From contig NZ_VWSG01000005.1 in NCBI RefSeq assembly GCF_008629655.1, forward strand, positions 1 to 64,000: a DNA stretch of 64,000 nucleotides. The letters are read 5' to 3'. Positions within the stretch are counted from its first letter, which is position 1, and every line of letters begins with the position of its first letter. The translations under genes were made by a program, and so were the position numbers. Shown here piece after piece: positions 16,364 to 25,462 of this stretch. The notes under the pieces were generated by a model. The model had not been told where the DNA came from. It ran no database searches and saw only the letters and a list, made by a program, of their open reading frames with translations. Source of the stretch: Paenimyroides baculatum. GTDB lineage: Bacteria; Bacteroidota; Bacteroidia; Flavobacteriales; Flavobacteriaceae.

Positions 16364-17641
16364 ATGAACTTTCAAAATACAAGAGAATTTGCACAGTCAC
16401 TAGATGCGCAAGATCAATTAAAAAAATACCAGTCAGAATTTGAATTTCCTAAAGTAAACGGTAAAAAAACAATCTATTTCACAGGAAATTCGTTGGGATT
16501 AATGCCAAAACGAGCTAAAAAGTATGTAGATGATGTAATGAACGATTGGGCAAATTTGGCAGTTGAAGGTCATTTTTACGCTGAAAAACCTTGGTGGGAT
16601 TATCACGAACGTTTTTCAAATCCTTTGTCAAAAATTGTCGGTGCAAAACCAAGCGAAGTTTCGGTAATGAATACGTTAACCGTTAATTTGCACATGATGA
16701 TGGTTTCTTTTTACAACCCTACTTCTAGCCGATTTAAAATTATCTGCGAAGAAAAAGCCTTTCCTAGTGATCAATATATGTTTCAAACGCAGGTTAAATT
16801 TCATGGTTTAGATCCAAAAGATGTAATTGTGGAAGTGAAACGCAGAGAAGGCGAACACAATTTACGTAACGAAGATATTATTGCAAAGATTAATGAAGTT
16901 GGCGATGAATTAGCGTTGGTTTTAATTGGCGGAATTAACTATTACACCGGTCAGGTTTTAGATATGGAAAATATCACAAAAGCCGGACACGCCGTTGGTG
17001 CACAAGTTGGTTGGGATTTGGCGCATGCTGCGGGAAATATCGAACTAAAATTACACGAGTGGAATGTTGATTTTGCATGTTGGTGCAGTTATAAATACAT
17101 GAATGCTGGTCCGGGAAGTGTTGCCGGATATTTCGTTCATGAAAAACATCATACCAATAAAGATTTAAATCGTTTTGGCGGATGGTACGGTCACAATAAA
17201 GAGCGTCGCTTTTTAATGGAACCAGAATACACTCCAAACGAGGGTGCTTTAGGCTGGCAAAGTTCATGCACAGGCGTATTGGCAATGGCTCCGTATTTGG
17301 CTTCGGTTGAAATGTTCGATGAAATTGGTATGGAAGCTTTAATAAAAAAGCGCGATTTAATTACAGCGTATTTAGAGTTTATTGTTGAAGAAACTGCTAA
17401 AGAAACCGGTACAAATTTAGAAATCATTACTCCTAAAAATCAAGCAGAACGCGGATCGCAATTATCGGTTGTTTTACATGGCGAAGGCAAAGAATTGTTT
17501 CACTATTTAATGAAACAAGGTGTTGTTACCGATTGGCGCGAACCGGCGGTTATTCGTTTGGCTCCGGTGCCTTTGTACACCACTTTTGAAGAAATGTACG
17601 ATTTTGGTCAGATTTTAAAAACAGGTATCCAAACAACTTAA
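16364..17641 (+). CDS. kynU: Kynureninase
   Basis: PLP enzyme that cleaves kynurenine or 3-hydroxykynurenine to alanine plus (3-hydroxy)anthranilate. The 425 residues match the family. The signature YFTGNSLGLMPK is at about 38-49. The PLP-pyridine aspartate is in WDLAHAAGN (D218), and the PLP lysine in WCSYKYMNAGPG (K244). The C-terminal GVVTDWREPAVIRLAPVPLY completes the fold. No tryptophan dioxygenase, formamidase or kynurenine monooxygenase gene is adjacent, so the rest of the pathway would have to be elsewhere. It ends at a hairpin that abuts the promoter of the next gene. Confidence 0.94.
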   Translation: MNFQNTREFAQSLDAQDQLKKYQSEFEFPKVNGKKTIYFTGNSLGLMPKRAKKYVDDVMNDWANLAVEGHFYAEKPWWDYHERFSNPLSKIVGAKPSEVSVMNTLTVNLHMMMVSFYNPTSSRFKIICEEKAFPSDQYMFQTQVKFHGLDPKDVIVEVKRREGEHNLRNEDIIAKINEVGDELALVLIGGINYYTGQVLDMENITKAGHAVGAQVGWDLAHAAGNIELKLHEWNVDFACWCSYKYMNAGPGSVAGYFVHEKHHTNKDLNRFGGWYGHNKERRFLMEPEYTPNEGALGWQSSCTGVLAMAPYLASVEMFDEIGMEALIKKRDLITAYLEFIVEETAKETGTNLEIITPKNQAERGSQLSVVLHGEGKELFHYLMKQGVVTDWREPAVIRLAPVPLYTTFEEMYDFGQILKTGIQTT

Positions 17642-17648
17642 GATATTT

Positions 17649-17673
17649 AGCCGGCTTTACGCTGGCTTTTTTT
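17649..17673 (+). terminator. Terminator after kynU
   Basis: Stem AGCCGGC/GCTGGCT (one G-T pair) with loop TTTAC and a T run. The T run leads directly into the -7 element of the next gene. Confidence 0.75.
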
Positions 17674-17680
17674 ATATTTG
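17673..17680 (+). promoter_or_regulatory. -7 element of the arginase-family gene
   Basis: TATATTTG overlapping the end of the kynU terminator by one base. The transcript would start near 17687, upstream of both candidate start codons (GTG 17695, ATG 17707). Confidence 0.6.
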
Positions 17681-17706
17681 CATTTTAAAAATCAGTGGAA
17701 TTAAGT

Positions 17707-18783
17707 ATGTTATCAAAACAACAAAAAATAGAGAATTTCGATCCATCGCAACCAGGTTTGGCAGATGCCACCATTTATGGATTACCTTTTAACGCAGAAG
17801 AAAGTGAAATCATTATTTTACCTGCTCCATGGGAAGTTACTGTAAGCTACGGAAGTGGTGCCAGCGAAGGTCCGGAAGCTATTTTCAACGCATCTTTTCA
17901 GGTAGATTTACTACATCAGGAATTTCCTGATTTATGGAAACTGGGAATTTATATGGACGAAGCTCCGGAACAATGGATCGCAAATAGCGAAAAATATAAA
18001 AATTTAGCGCAACCTATTATTGAAGCTTTAGAAAACGGAGAGAATATTGAAACATTTCCTCAACTTCAATCAGATTTAGATAAAATTAATAAAGCATCTG
18101 CTCAATTCAATCAAGAAGTTAAAGAGCGTACACTTTATTGGATGAATCAAGGCAAAAAAGTAATTCTTTTGGGAGGCGATCATTCAACACCAATGGGTTA
18201 TTACGAAGCATTGGCAACTAAAAATGATAATTTTGGTATTTTACATTTTGATGCCCACATGGATCTGCGTGAAGTTTACGAAGGTTTTACTTATTCGCAC
18301 GCATCAATCATGTACAATGCCATAAAATTACCACAGATCGAAAAAATTGTTCAGGTTGGTATTCGCGATTTCAGTGAAGGCGAAGTAAATGTAATCAAAG
18401 CTTCGAACAAAGTAAAAGTTTATACCGATACCGATTTAAAAGCGAACCAATTCAGCGGAAAAACATGGAAAGATCAATGTGATGAAATTCTAAATCAATT
18501 ACCTGAAAATGTAGCTGTAAGTTTTGATATTGATGCGTTGTATCGTTGGTATTGTCCAAACACGGGAACTCCGGTTCCGGGCGGTTTATCATACGAACAA
18601 GCAACTTATTTATTAAGCAGATTGTCAAATTCTGACAAAAAAATTATTGGAATTGATTTAGTCGAAGTTGCTCCGGGATCCGATGATTGGGACGGAAATG
18701 TTGGTGCACGCTTATTATTCCATTTATGTGGTGTTTTCGCTAAAAATTCTGGTATGAATGTAGGCGAGAAAATTCAGTTTTAA
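17707..18783 (+). CDS. Agmatinase/arginase (ureohydrolase) family protein
   Basis: Binuclear-manganese hydrolase of the ureohydrolase superfamily, 358 residues from ATG 17707 (a GTG at 17695 would add four). Metal ligands are all present: H159 in GGDHST, D182, H184 and D186 in DAHMD, and D274 and D276 in SFDID. The stretch just after the last pair reads ALYRWYCPNTGTP, where most relatives have a Asp-Pro after the Leu. This loop lies by the substrate, so guanidino substrate identity (agmatine, arginine, formiminoglutamate or another) is open. It leads a same-strand run with tsaC, cca, COX15 and a DUF2490 gene. Confidence 0.8.
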   Translation: MLSKQQKIENFDPSQPGLADATIYGLPFNAEESEIIILPAPWEVTVSYGSGASEGPEAIFNASFQVDLLHQEFPDLWKLGIYMDEAPEQWIANSEKYKNLAQPIIEALENGENIETFPQLQSDLDKINKASAQFNQEVKERTLYWMNQGKKVILLGGDHSTPMGYYEALATKNDNFGILHFDAHMDLREVYEGFTYSHASIMYNAIKLPQIEKIVQVGIRDFSEGEVNVIKASNKVKVYTDTDLKANQFSGKTWKDQCDEILNQLPENVAVSFDIDALYRWYCPNTGTPVPGGLSYEQATYLLSRLSNSDKKIIGIDLVEVAPGSDDWDGNVGARLLFHLCGVFAKNSGMNVGEKIQF

Positions 18784-18806
18784 TCAAACTAATCAAATTC
18801 CTTTTT

Positions 18807-19376
18807 ATGGAAGATATTAATAAAGAAGTTCACGAAGCTTTTGAAGTAATTAAAAATGGCGGAATTATTCTGTATCCTACCGATACCGTTTGGGGATTGG
18901 GTTGCGATGCTACAAATGAAGAAGCTGTTAAAAAAATATATGATCTAAAAAAACGTGCAGAAAGCAAAAGCATGATTGTTTTGGTAAATGGCGACCGTTT
19001 GCTTTACAATGTATTTAAAAATATACCTTCTGTTGCTTTTGATATTTTAGATTGTGCCGAAAAGCCAACAACATTAGTTTTAGATCAACCTACAAATGTG
19101 GCAAAAAACCTGATTGCCGAAGACAATTCATTGGGAATCCGTATTGTAAATGCTCCGTTTGTATATAAGTTGGTAGAACGAATGAAACGTCCGTTGGTAT
19201 CAACATCAGCAAACATAAGCGGCGAGCCTACTCCTACCCAATTTTCTGAAATCTCACAGGAAATCATAAACGGCGTGGATTATGTTGTAAAATTAGATCA
19301 AACAAAAATCTGTAAAAAATCATCAACCGTAATTAAACTTACAAACGATGCACAAGTAAAAATTTTAAGAAAATAA
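18807..19376 (+). CDS. tsaC: L-threonylcarbamoyladenylate synthase (Sua5/YrdC/TsaC)
   Basis: First enzyme of the t6A37 tRNA modification: it makes threonylcarbamoyl-AMP from threonine, bicarbonate and ATP. The 189 residues form a single YrdC domain. It includes LYPTDTVWGLGCDATNEEAV (substrate pocket, about 22-41), KRAESKSMIVLV and the PLVSTSANISGEPTP signature (about 130-144). There is no Sua5 C-terminal domain. The stop codon overlaps the ATG of cca by one base (TAATG), implying translational coupling with another tRNA-maturation enzyme. tsaE, in the same pathway, is also in this window at 44517. Confidence 0.93.
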   Translation: MEDINKEVHEAFEVIKNGGIILYPTDTVWGLGCDATNEEAVKKIYDLKKRAESKSMIVLVNGDRLLYNVFKNIPSVAFDILDCAEKPTTLVLDQPTNVAKNLIAEDNSLGIRIVNAPFVYKLVERMKRPLVSTSANISGEPTPTQFSEISQEIINGVDYVVKLDQTKICKKSSTVIKLTNDAQVKILRK

Positions 19377-20815
19377 TGATTCAATCATCCAATTATAACG
19401 AAGCGCTACAAGATCCTATTTTTAAAATTATAACGCAGGCTGCAAAAGCATTAAAGGTTGAAGCTTACGTGATTGGTGGTTTTGTTCGCGATTTTATTTT
19501 AGAACGCGGTTCAAAAAAAGATATTGATATTGTTGCTGTTGGCAGCGGTATTGATCTGGCTTTGAAGGTTTCTGAACTAATTCCGCACCACCCAAAAGTA
19601 CAGGTTTTTAAAAATTATGGCACTGCCATGTTGCGTTTTAACGATATTGATATTGAGTTTGTTGGGGCACGAAAAGAATCGTATCGAAATGAAAGCAGAA
19701 ATCCTTTGGTTGAAAACGGAACGTTGCAAGACGATCAAAACCGACGTGATTTTACTATAAATGCCATGGCTTTTTCTTTGAACGAAGAAAATTTTGGTGA
19801 TTTGGTTGATCCTTTTAACGGAATGACCGCTTTAACCGATAAAATTATAAAAACGCCTTTGGATCCTGATGTTACGTATTCTGATGATCCTTTGCGCATG
19901 ATGCGTGCCATTCGTTTTGCAACTCAATTAAATTTTACAATTGAAGAGGATTCGTTAAATGCAATTACTAAAAACGCCGATCGCATAAAGATTATTTCGG
20001 GCGAACGAATTGTTGAAGAATTGAATAAGATTTTATTGACCGAAAAACCATCTGTTGGCTTTTTGCTTTTATACAAAACCGGTTTGTTAGATTTGATTCT
20101 GCCTGAATTAACGGCATTGAACAACGTGGAAGAAGTTGAAGGGCACACGCACAAAAACAATTTTTACCATACGTTAGAAGTTGTTGATAATATTTGTCCG
20201 AAAACCGATGATCTTTGGTTGCGTTGGTCTGCGTTATTGCACGATATTGGAAAAGCACCTACAAAAAAATTCAATAAAAAGAACGGTTGGACGTTTCATG
20301 GACATGAGTTTTTAGGAAGCAAAATGGTAAAACGAATTTTTGAACGTTTGCATATGCCGTTAAATCAAAAAATGCGTTTTGTTCAAAAAATGGTTGCAAT
20401 GAGTTCGCGACCAATTGTAATTTCTGAAGATTTGGTAACCGATTCTGCTGTTCGTAGATTGGTTTTTGATGCGGGTGAAGATGTTGAAAATTTACTGACA
20501 TTATGCGAAGCGGATATCACTACTAAAAATCAAAAGAAGTTTAAAAAGTATCATAACAATTTTAAAATTGTACGCCAAAAAATTGTCGAAGTAGAAGAAC
20601 GCGATCATGTACGCAATTTTCAACCACCAATTACAGGTGAAGAAATTATGGAGATTTTCGATCTAAAACCTTCAAGAGAAATCGGGCAAATTAAAGATGC
20701 CATTAAAGAAGCAATTTTAGAAGGCGAAATCGCGAATGATTACACAGAAGCGTATCATTTTATGATGCAAAAAGCAGATCGTTTAGGTTTAAAACCGGTA
20801 AATCCAAAATTATAA
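19376..20815 (+). CDS. cca: CCA tRNA nucleotidyltransferase
   Basis: Class II template-independent polymerase that adds or repairs the 3' CCA end of tRNAs. This fits the two tRNA genes in this window, neither of which encodes CCA. It has 479 residues. The nucleotidyltransferase head has VIGGFVRDFILERGSKKDIDIV (catalytic Asp pair), then the RRDFTINAMAFS and DPLRMMRAIRFA motifs. An HD domain follows (LLHDIGKAPTK about 286-296, then HGHEFLGSKM), typical of Bacteroidota and other enzymes with added phosphohydrolase activity. Its ATG overlaps the tsaC stop. Confidence 0.95.
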   Translation: MIQSSNYNEALQDPIFKIITQAAKALKVEAYVIGGFVRDFILERGSKKDIDIVAVGSGIDLALKVSELIPHHPKVQVFKNYGTAMLRFNDIDIEFVGARKESYRNESRNPLVENGTLQDDQNRRDFTINAMAFSLNEENFGDLVDPFNGMTALTDKIIKTPLDPDVTYSDDPLRMMRAIRFATQLNFTIEEDSLNAITKNADRIKIISGERIVEELNKILLTEKPSVGFLLLYKTGLLDLILPELTALNNVEEVEGHTHKNNFYHTLEVVDNICPKTDDLWLRWSALLHDIGKAPTKKFNKKNGWTFHGHEFLGSKMVKRIFERLHMPLNQKMRFVQKMVAMSSRPIVISEDLVTDSAVRRLVFDAGEDVENLLTLCEADITTKNQKKFKKYHNNFKIVRQKIVEVEERDHVRNFQPPITGEEIMEIFDLKPSREIGQIKDAIKEAILEGEIANDYTEAYHFMMQKADRLGLKPVNPKL

Positions 20816-20817
20816 TC

Positions 20818-21864
20818 ATGGAAAACAAATCATTTATCCGTTGGGCAAAAATTTCACTTGTTTTAATTTATTTGGTAATTATTGCCGGTGCCACGGTTCG
20901 TATGACAGGTTCTGGCATGGGTTGTCCCGACTGGCCTAAATGTTTTGGTTACTACATACCGCCTACCCAGGTGGAAGAATTGCTTTGGAAACCCAATCAC
21001 GAATACAACAAAGGGCAGGTTATCATTAAAAATAATTCGCTTTGGGTGGCAAACAGCAGTTTTACTACAAAAGATGTTTACAATCCGAGTGATTGGAATG
21101 AATACACCAAACACGATTATGCCGAATTTAACCCTTATCACACTTGGGTTGAGTACATTAACCGATTGTGTGGTGCTTTAGCAGGAGTTGCTTGCTTAAT
21201 TTTATTTGTTTTTTCTATTGTATCTTATATCTTTTTTAAAACAAAAGCTAACTTAATTTTATGGTCTGGAATTGTTTTAGTTTTATTAGTTTTTAACGCG
21301 TGGTTAGGTGCAACAGTGGTTTTTTCAGTATTAAATCCGGTAAAAATTACCACACACATGATTGCCGCACTGTTGAATGTTGCCGCATTAATTTATCTGA
21401 TTCATTTGGCAAGAATCAACAAAAAATATGTAGGCAAGTACGACGCCGTTTTTCATATTTTTACTTGGGTAGCGATGCTTTTTTCGTTGATACAAATTGG
21501 ATTGGGAACACAGGTTCGTCAGTTTATTGATGTTCAAACAAGAAGCGGAATTACCGATGTTTCGGTTTGGTTGGCAAATCCCGATGTTACTTTTTACATT
21601 CACAGAACCTTTTCTTTTGTGATATTTTTTGTAAACCTTTACCTGTTTTTAAGAAATAAACGCCTTAATTTAGGCAACACTAAAATGAACTGGATCATGC
21701 TTTTACTGATTTTAGAAATCATTACAGGAATATTGATGTACTACATTCACTTTCCGTTTGGTACACAGGCTGCACATTTGGTTTTAGCAGCAGTAATGTA
21801 TGGTTTACAATTTGCAATTATCTTGGAAACCAGTAAAAGTAATTTAAAAACACATTCTCAATAA
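20818..21864 (+). CDS. ctaA: Heme A synthase (COX15/CtaA family)
   Basis: Inner-membrane enzyme that oxidises the heme O methyl group to make heme A for cytochrome oxidase. It has 348 residues with eight predicted membrane helices. The start of the family signature TVRMTGSGMGCPDWPKCFG is at about 27-45, and heme-ligand histidines are in the HTWVEYINRL, THMIAALLN, FYIHRTFS and QAAHLVLAA segments. Between GYYIPP and HTWVEYI there is an extracytoplasmic insertion of about 60 residues, with a Y-x-x-G-x-x-V...W pattern. It begins 2 bp after cca, so it is in the same operon although functionally unrelated. Confidence 0.88.
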   Translation: MENKSFIRWAKISLVLIYLVIIAGATVRMTGSGMGCPDWPKCFGYYIPPTQVEELLWKPNHEYNKGQVIIKNNSLWVANSSFTTKDVYNPSDWNEYTKHDYAEFNPYHTWVEYINRLCGALAGVACLILFVFSIVSYIFFKTKANLILWSGIVLVLLVFNAWLGATVVFSVLNPVKITTHMIAALLNVAALIYLIHLARINKKYVGKYDAVFHIFTWVAMLFSLIQIGLGTQVRQFIDVQTRSGITDVSVWLANPDVTFYIHRTFSFVIFFVNLYLFLRNKRLNLGNTKMNWIMLLLILEIITGILMYYIHFPFGTQAAHLVLAAVMYGLQFAIILETSKSNLKTHSQ

Positions 21865-21896
21865 ATAAATCAATAATCATTGTAAATCCTCCACTT

Positions 21897-22586
21897 ATGA
21901 AAAAAGCAGTTTTATTTTTAGCAGTTATTCTCTTTAATTTTAAAGGCTTTTCTAACAATCCCAAAAAGGGAGATCCAAAATTAGGTGGTTGGTATATGTA
22001 TTTCGGAAATGCGAAAATTGAAGATACTAAATGGAATATCAATTACGATGTTCAATATCGAAATTACGAATTACTTTCAGATTTAAACCAGTTGTTGATT
22101 CGTAGTTCTATCCAATATATGTTGTTTGATAATTTAACTTTGGGTACAGGTTATGCTTTTGTTGACACAGAGCAATATTTAAAACCCGATGTGCCTTTTA
22201 TTGAAAACAGAATTTTTCAGGATGTACTTACAAACCAAAAAATTGCAACCGCTACTGTAAAACATCGTTTCAGATTCGAACAACGCTTTATAGAAAATCA
22301 GGATTTTAAGTCAAGGTTCAGATATCAGTTAGGATTGGATGTTCCGATTTATCAGAATACCGAAAAAAATCAGAGTTTGTATGCAAGTTTTTATAACGAA
22401 CTTTTTATAAACACCGATGAAACTTCAAGAAAAACAAACGTGTTTGATAGAGATAGATTGTATTTAGGTGCAGGATTTAAAATCAATCAAAAATTAGGAA
22501 TTCAAGTTGGTTGGATGAATCAGATGCTTCAAAAAACATCACATCAACAATTGATGTTTTCACTGCATCATAATTTAAAGATATAA
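21897..22586 (+). CDS. DUF2490 domain-containing outer-membrane protein
   Basis: Exported protein of 229 residues with a signal peptide (about 1-20, ending GFSNN). The body alternates polar and aromatic residues, as in a beta-barrel: WNINYDVQYRNYELL, LLIRSSIQYMLF, LTLGTGYAFVDTE, HRFRFEQRFI. It ends with strands LGIQVGWMNQML and QLMFSLHHNLKI. This is the DUF2490 family, common in Bacteroidota and of unknown function. It lies 32 bp after ctaA and closes the run that starts at 17707. The gene ends at a terminator shared with dedA. Confidence 0.78.
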   Translation: MKKAVLFLAVILFNFKGFSNNPKKGDPKLGGWYMYFGNAKIEDTKWNINYDVQYRNYELLSDLNQLLIRSSIQYMLFDNLTLGTGYAFVDTEQYLKPDVPFIENRIFQDVLTNQKIATATVKHRFRFEQRFIENQDFKSRFRYQLGLDVPIYQNTEKNQSLYASFYNELFINTDETSRKTNVFDRDRLYLGAGFKINQKLGIQVGWMNQMLQKTSHQQLMFSLHHNLKI

Positions 22587-22591
22587 AACAA

Positions 22592-22618
22592 AAAACGCTT
22601 TCATTACGAAAGCGTTTT
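22592..22618. terminator. Bidirectional terminator between DUF2490 gene and dedA
   Basis: Stem AAAACGCTTTC/GAAAGCGTTTT, loop ATTAC, with A and T runs. It overlaps the dedA stop codon. Confidence 0.9.
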
Positions 22619-23260
22619 GTTTTTATTACTAAATTTTTCTTTAATAACCGAATAGATAATCGGAAGAACCGATACCAAAATAATCAGCAACACTACTTTT
22701 GAAAAGTTGTCTTTTATCAATGGAATATTTCCTAAACGATAACCTATAAAAGTAATACCGAACACCCAGATAAATCCGCCAATAAAATTATAAGTTAAAA
22801 AGGTGCTATAATTCATTCTGCCGATACCAGCGACAAACGGAGCCAAGGTTCTTACAATTGGTACAAACCGAGCAATAACAATCGTTTTACTGCCGTACTT
22901 CTCGTAAAAAGAATGTGTTTTATTAATGTGTTCAATAGTAACCGGCTGTTTACCCAATATTTTAAAGTTGATGATTCGCATACCAATTTGTTTACCAATA
23001 GAGTAATTAACGGTATCGCCTAAAACTGCTGCTATAAAAAGTAAAATCATTACCAACCAAACATTTAAGCTTTCAGGAAATTGTGCTGCCAACATTCCGG
23101 TTGCAAATAATAGCGAATCGCCCGGTAAAAAAGGCATTACCACCAAACCTGTTTCAACAAAAATGATTAAAAACAATATGGCATAAACCCAAACGCCATA
23201 ATCTTGCAAGAAAACCTCTAAATATTGGTCAATATGTAATATAAAATCGATTAATTCCAT
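22604..23260 (-). CDS. DedA family membrane protein
   Basis: Polytopic inner-membrane protein of 218 residues from the DedA/SNARE-associated family. Members are linked to proton-dependent lipid flipping (including undecaprenyl phosphate recycling) and envelope homeostasis. Family features are VETGLVVMPFLPGDSLLFATGML with the amphipathic re-entrant loop, GDTVNYSIGKQIG, and FVPIVRTLAPFVAGIGRM with the conserved membrane Arg residues. A basic tail follows (KEKFSNKNK). A rhodanese gene lies 45 bp upstream on the same strand. Confidence 0.88.
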   Translation of the reverse strand: MELIDFILHIDQYLEVFLQDYGVWVYAILFLIIFVETGLVVMPFLPGDSLLFATGMLAAQFPESLNVWLVMILLFIAAVLGDTVNYSIGKQIGMRIINFKILGKQPVTIEHINKTHSFYEKYGSKTIVIARFVPIVRTLAPFVAGIGRMNYSTFLTYNFIGGFIWVFGITFIGYRLGNIPLIKDNFSKVVLLIILVSVLPIIYSVIKEKFSNKNKTLS

Positions 23261-23305
23261 TTTAAAATCTTAAAAAAATACATAAAAAAAAGGCTTTCGC
23301 CTTAA

Positions 23306-23611
23306 TTATTCTGTTGGTCCTTCCCATTCGTTCATTCCGCCAACCAAGTTAAAAGTGTTTTCAAAACCCAATTGGTTCATCAATAAACACGTTTGTCCGC
23401 TGCGGTTTCCTGAACGGCAATAAACATAGTAATTTTTCGATTTATCTAAATTTTCTAAAGCACTTAAAAAATCCTGTCCCTGATAAAAATCATGATGAAC
23501 TGCTCCTGGAATTGCACCTTCGCTTACTTCATCTTCTGTACGAACATCTAATAAAATAGCGTTTTCATCGTTCTGAAAATCGCTCCACCATTGTTCTTGT
23601 TGTAAATCCAT
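23306..23611 (-). CDS. Rhodanese-like domain protein
   Basis: Single-domain sulfurtransferase-type protein of 101 residues with no signal peptide. The CH2A motif DVRTEDEVSEGAIPGAVHHDF precedes the active-site loop YCRSGNRSGQ, in which C65 would carry the persulfide. The six-residue loop is the rhodanese (not Cdc25) type. The sulfur acceptor is unknown. It is followed by dedA, probably co-transcribed, and has a good -7 element at 23635-23642. Confidence 0.88.
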   Translation of the reverse strand: MDLQQEQWWSDFQNDENAILLDVRTEDEVSEGAIPGAVHHDFYQGQDFLSALENLDKSKNYYVYCRSGNRSGQTCLLMNQLGFENTFNLVGGMNEWEGPTE

Positions 23612-23634
23612 TGTATAAGAATTTAAATTTTCTT

Positions 23635-23642
23635 CAAATATA
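23635..23642 (-). promoter_or_regulatory. -7 element of the rhodanese-dedA unit
   Basis: Minus-strand TATATTTG, 23 bp upstream of ATG 23611. Confidence 0.5.
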
Positions 23643-23702
23643 ATTAAATCCTTTTAAAATAAAGAAAACATCTTAATTTAGTGGTTTTAAAACTTCAAAT
23701 AA

Positions 23703-24365
23703 ATGTCATCACACCATATTGTACGCGACGATCAGGAACCTGCATTAATAATTGCCAATGGCGAAGCATGTTCTATGGAATTACTCAACCAATTATTGGA
23801 GTGGAACCCATTGGTTATTGTGTTAGATAGTGCCATTACGCGCGTTTTGGAATTAGGAATTAAAGTTGATGTTTTAATTGGTGATTTTGACCGAAATTTT
23901 GATTACGAATACTACAAGAATTTACAGTATCCCATTGAAATTGTGAAGTTAGAAGAGCAGGATTCGTACGATATTGACAAAGCAATTAATTATTTGATTG
24001 ACCGAAAAATACCTGCGGCAAATATTGTTTGGGCAACCGGCAGAAGAATGGATCATACCTTTACAAACATCACAAATCTTATTAAATATCAGGAAATTAT
24101 AAAATTAGTAATGATCGACGATTATTCTAGAATTTTCCCTTTACAGAAGAATTTTATTAAATGGTATCCAAAAGAAACTATTTTATCCTTGATTCCTGTT
24201 GGAACTGTTGATGGAATTTCGACAAAAAACTTGAAATACGAACTACAAAACGATTCATTAATTCTAGGATTTAAACCCGGAAGCAGTAATGAAGTTTTAA
24301 CGGATGGTTTGGTTGAAATAACTTACGAAAATGGGCATTTAATTTTGATGGAATGTAATGATTAA
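23703..24365 (+). CDS. Thiamine diphosphokinase (thiamine pyrophosphokinase)
   Basis: Transfers pyrophosphate from ATP to thiamine, making TPP. It has 220 residues with the two-domain TPK layout. The ATP-binding part has [35 protein letters not shown] (catalytic GDFD at about 59-62) and [13 protein letters not shown], the counterpart of the usual KDxTDx[14 protein letters not shown] matches the family GGRxDHxLaN. The C-terminal thiamine-binding sheet includes [12 protein letters not shown] and GSSNEV. No thiamine riboswitch is seen upstream. The last 4 bp overlap the converging aroC gene. Confidence 0.88.
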   Translation: MSSHHIVRDDQEPALIIANGEACSMELLNQLLEWNPLVIVLDSAITRVLELGIKVDVLIGDFDRNFDYEYYKNLQYPIEIVKLEEQDSYDIDKAINYLIDRKIPAANIVWATGRRMDHTFTNITNLIKYQEIIKLVMIDDYSRIFPLQKNFIKWYPKETILSLIPVGTVDGISTKNLKYELQNDSLILGFKPGSSNEVLTDGLVEITYENGHLILMECND

Positions 24366-25405
24366 ACCATAAAATCGGCAATTACTAAAGCAGCCATAGC
24401 TTCTACAATGGGCACGGCACGCGGTAGCACACAAGCATCGTGTCTGCCTTTACCTTTAATAACTTCCAAAGTTCCATTAGTGGTTAACATTTCTTGCGGT
24501 TGTAGCAGCGTAGCGACTGGTTTAAAAGCAACATCGAAATATATATCCATTCCATTGCTTATTCCACCTTGAATTCCACCTGAAAAATTGGTTTTAGTCG
24601 ATCCGTATTCATTAAAATAATCGTTGTGTTGAGATCCAAACATTTTTGTGCCTTCAAAACCACTGCCAAAACTAAAGCCTTTACACGCATTGATAGACAA
24701 CATTGCTTTTGCCAGATTGGCCTCTAATCGATCGAAAACAGGTTCGCCCAAACCAATCGGAACATTTTTTATCACACAGGTCACAACACCGCCAACGGTA
24801 TCGCCTTTTTTCTTGGTTTCTAAAATAAGTTGTTCCATTTTCTGAGCAATTTCAACATCGGGACAGCGAACATCATTGGTTTCGGTAAGAGATAAATTAA
24901 GTTCAGTATATTTTTTATTGACAGAAATAGATCCAACAGAAGAAACATACGCGATAATTTCTACAGGCTTAATGATTTGCTTTGCAATTGCACCGCCTAC
25001 AACTCTGGCTGCGGTTTCTCGGGCAGAACTCCTTCCTCCTCCTCTATAATCGCGATGCTTGTATTTTTGCTGATACACAAAATCTGCATGGCTTGGGCGA
25101 AAGGCATCTTTCAGCAAATCGTAATCATCTGATTTTGAATTGGTATTATTTATTTGAAAAGCAATTGGAGTTCCCAAGGTTTTTCCTTCAAAAATTCCCG
25201 AAAGAAAAACAACTTCATCAGCCTCTTTTCTTTGAGTAACTAATTTCGACTGTCCGGGTTTTCTTCGATCTAATTCTAATTGAACAGCATCTAAATCTAA
25301 CACCACATTAGACGGGCATCCATCGATTATTCCACCAATTGCCGCTCCGTGCGATTCACCAAACGTAGTTAGTTTAAATTTATTTCCAATTGAATTACCA
25401 GACAT
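24362..25405 (-). CDS. aroC: Chorismate synthase
   Basis: Last step of the shikimate pathway: FMN-dependent anti-1,4-elimination of phosphate from EPSP. It has 347 residues. Family signatures are [25 protein letters not shown] at the N-terminus, then [47 protein letters not shown] follows (about 85-115), and [20 protein letters not shown] is near the C-terminus. It is flanked by a converging gene and by the ung terminator, so it is monocistronic. I see no obvious TAnnTTTG element in front of it. Confidence 0.96.
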   Translation of the reverse strand: MSGNSIGNKFKLTTFGESHGAAIGGIIDGCPSNVVLDLDAVQLELDRRKPGQSKLVTQRKEADEVVFLSGIFEGKTLGTPIAFQINNTNSKSDDYDLLKDAFRPSHADFVYQQKYKHRDYRGGGRSSARETAARVVGGAIAKQIIKPVEIIAYVSSVGSISVNKKYTELNLSLTETNDVRCPDVEIAQKMEQLILETKKKGDTVGGVVTCVIKNVPIGLGEPVFDRLEANLAKAMLSINACKGFSFGSGFEGTKMFGSQHNDYFNEYGSTKTNFSGGIQGGISNGMDIYFDVAFKPVATLLQPQEMLTTNGTLEVIKGKGRHDACVLPRAVPIVEAMAALVIADFMV

Positions 25406-25432
25406 ATTAATTGTATTTTATGTAAAAATAAC

Positions 25433-25462
25433 AAAAGCTACCCGAATTAACAGGTAGCTTTT
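25433..25462 (-). terminator. Terminator downstream of ung
   Basis: Stem AAAAGCTACC/GGTAGCTTTT with a ten-base loop, between ung and aroC, read leftward with an interrupted T tract. From here to the ung stop (25463-25606) there is only AT-rich DNA with nothing recognisable. Confidence 0.7.

Noticed and set aside
17191..17427. Short minus-strand frames inside kynU, cca, ctaA and dnaB
   Set aside because: Antisense shadows of conserved coding sequence; none has a plausible start signal or recognisable product.
23643..23702. Thiamine (TPP) riboswitch before the thiamine diphosphokinase gene
   Set aside because: The gap is only about 90 bp, AT-rich, and lacks the conserved CUGAGA and related TPP-riboswitch elements.
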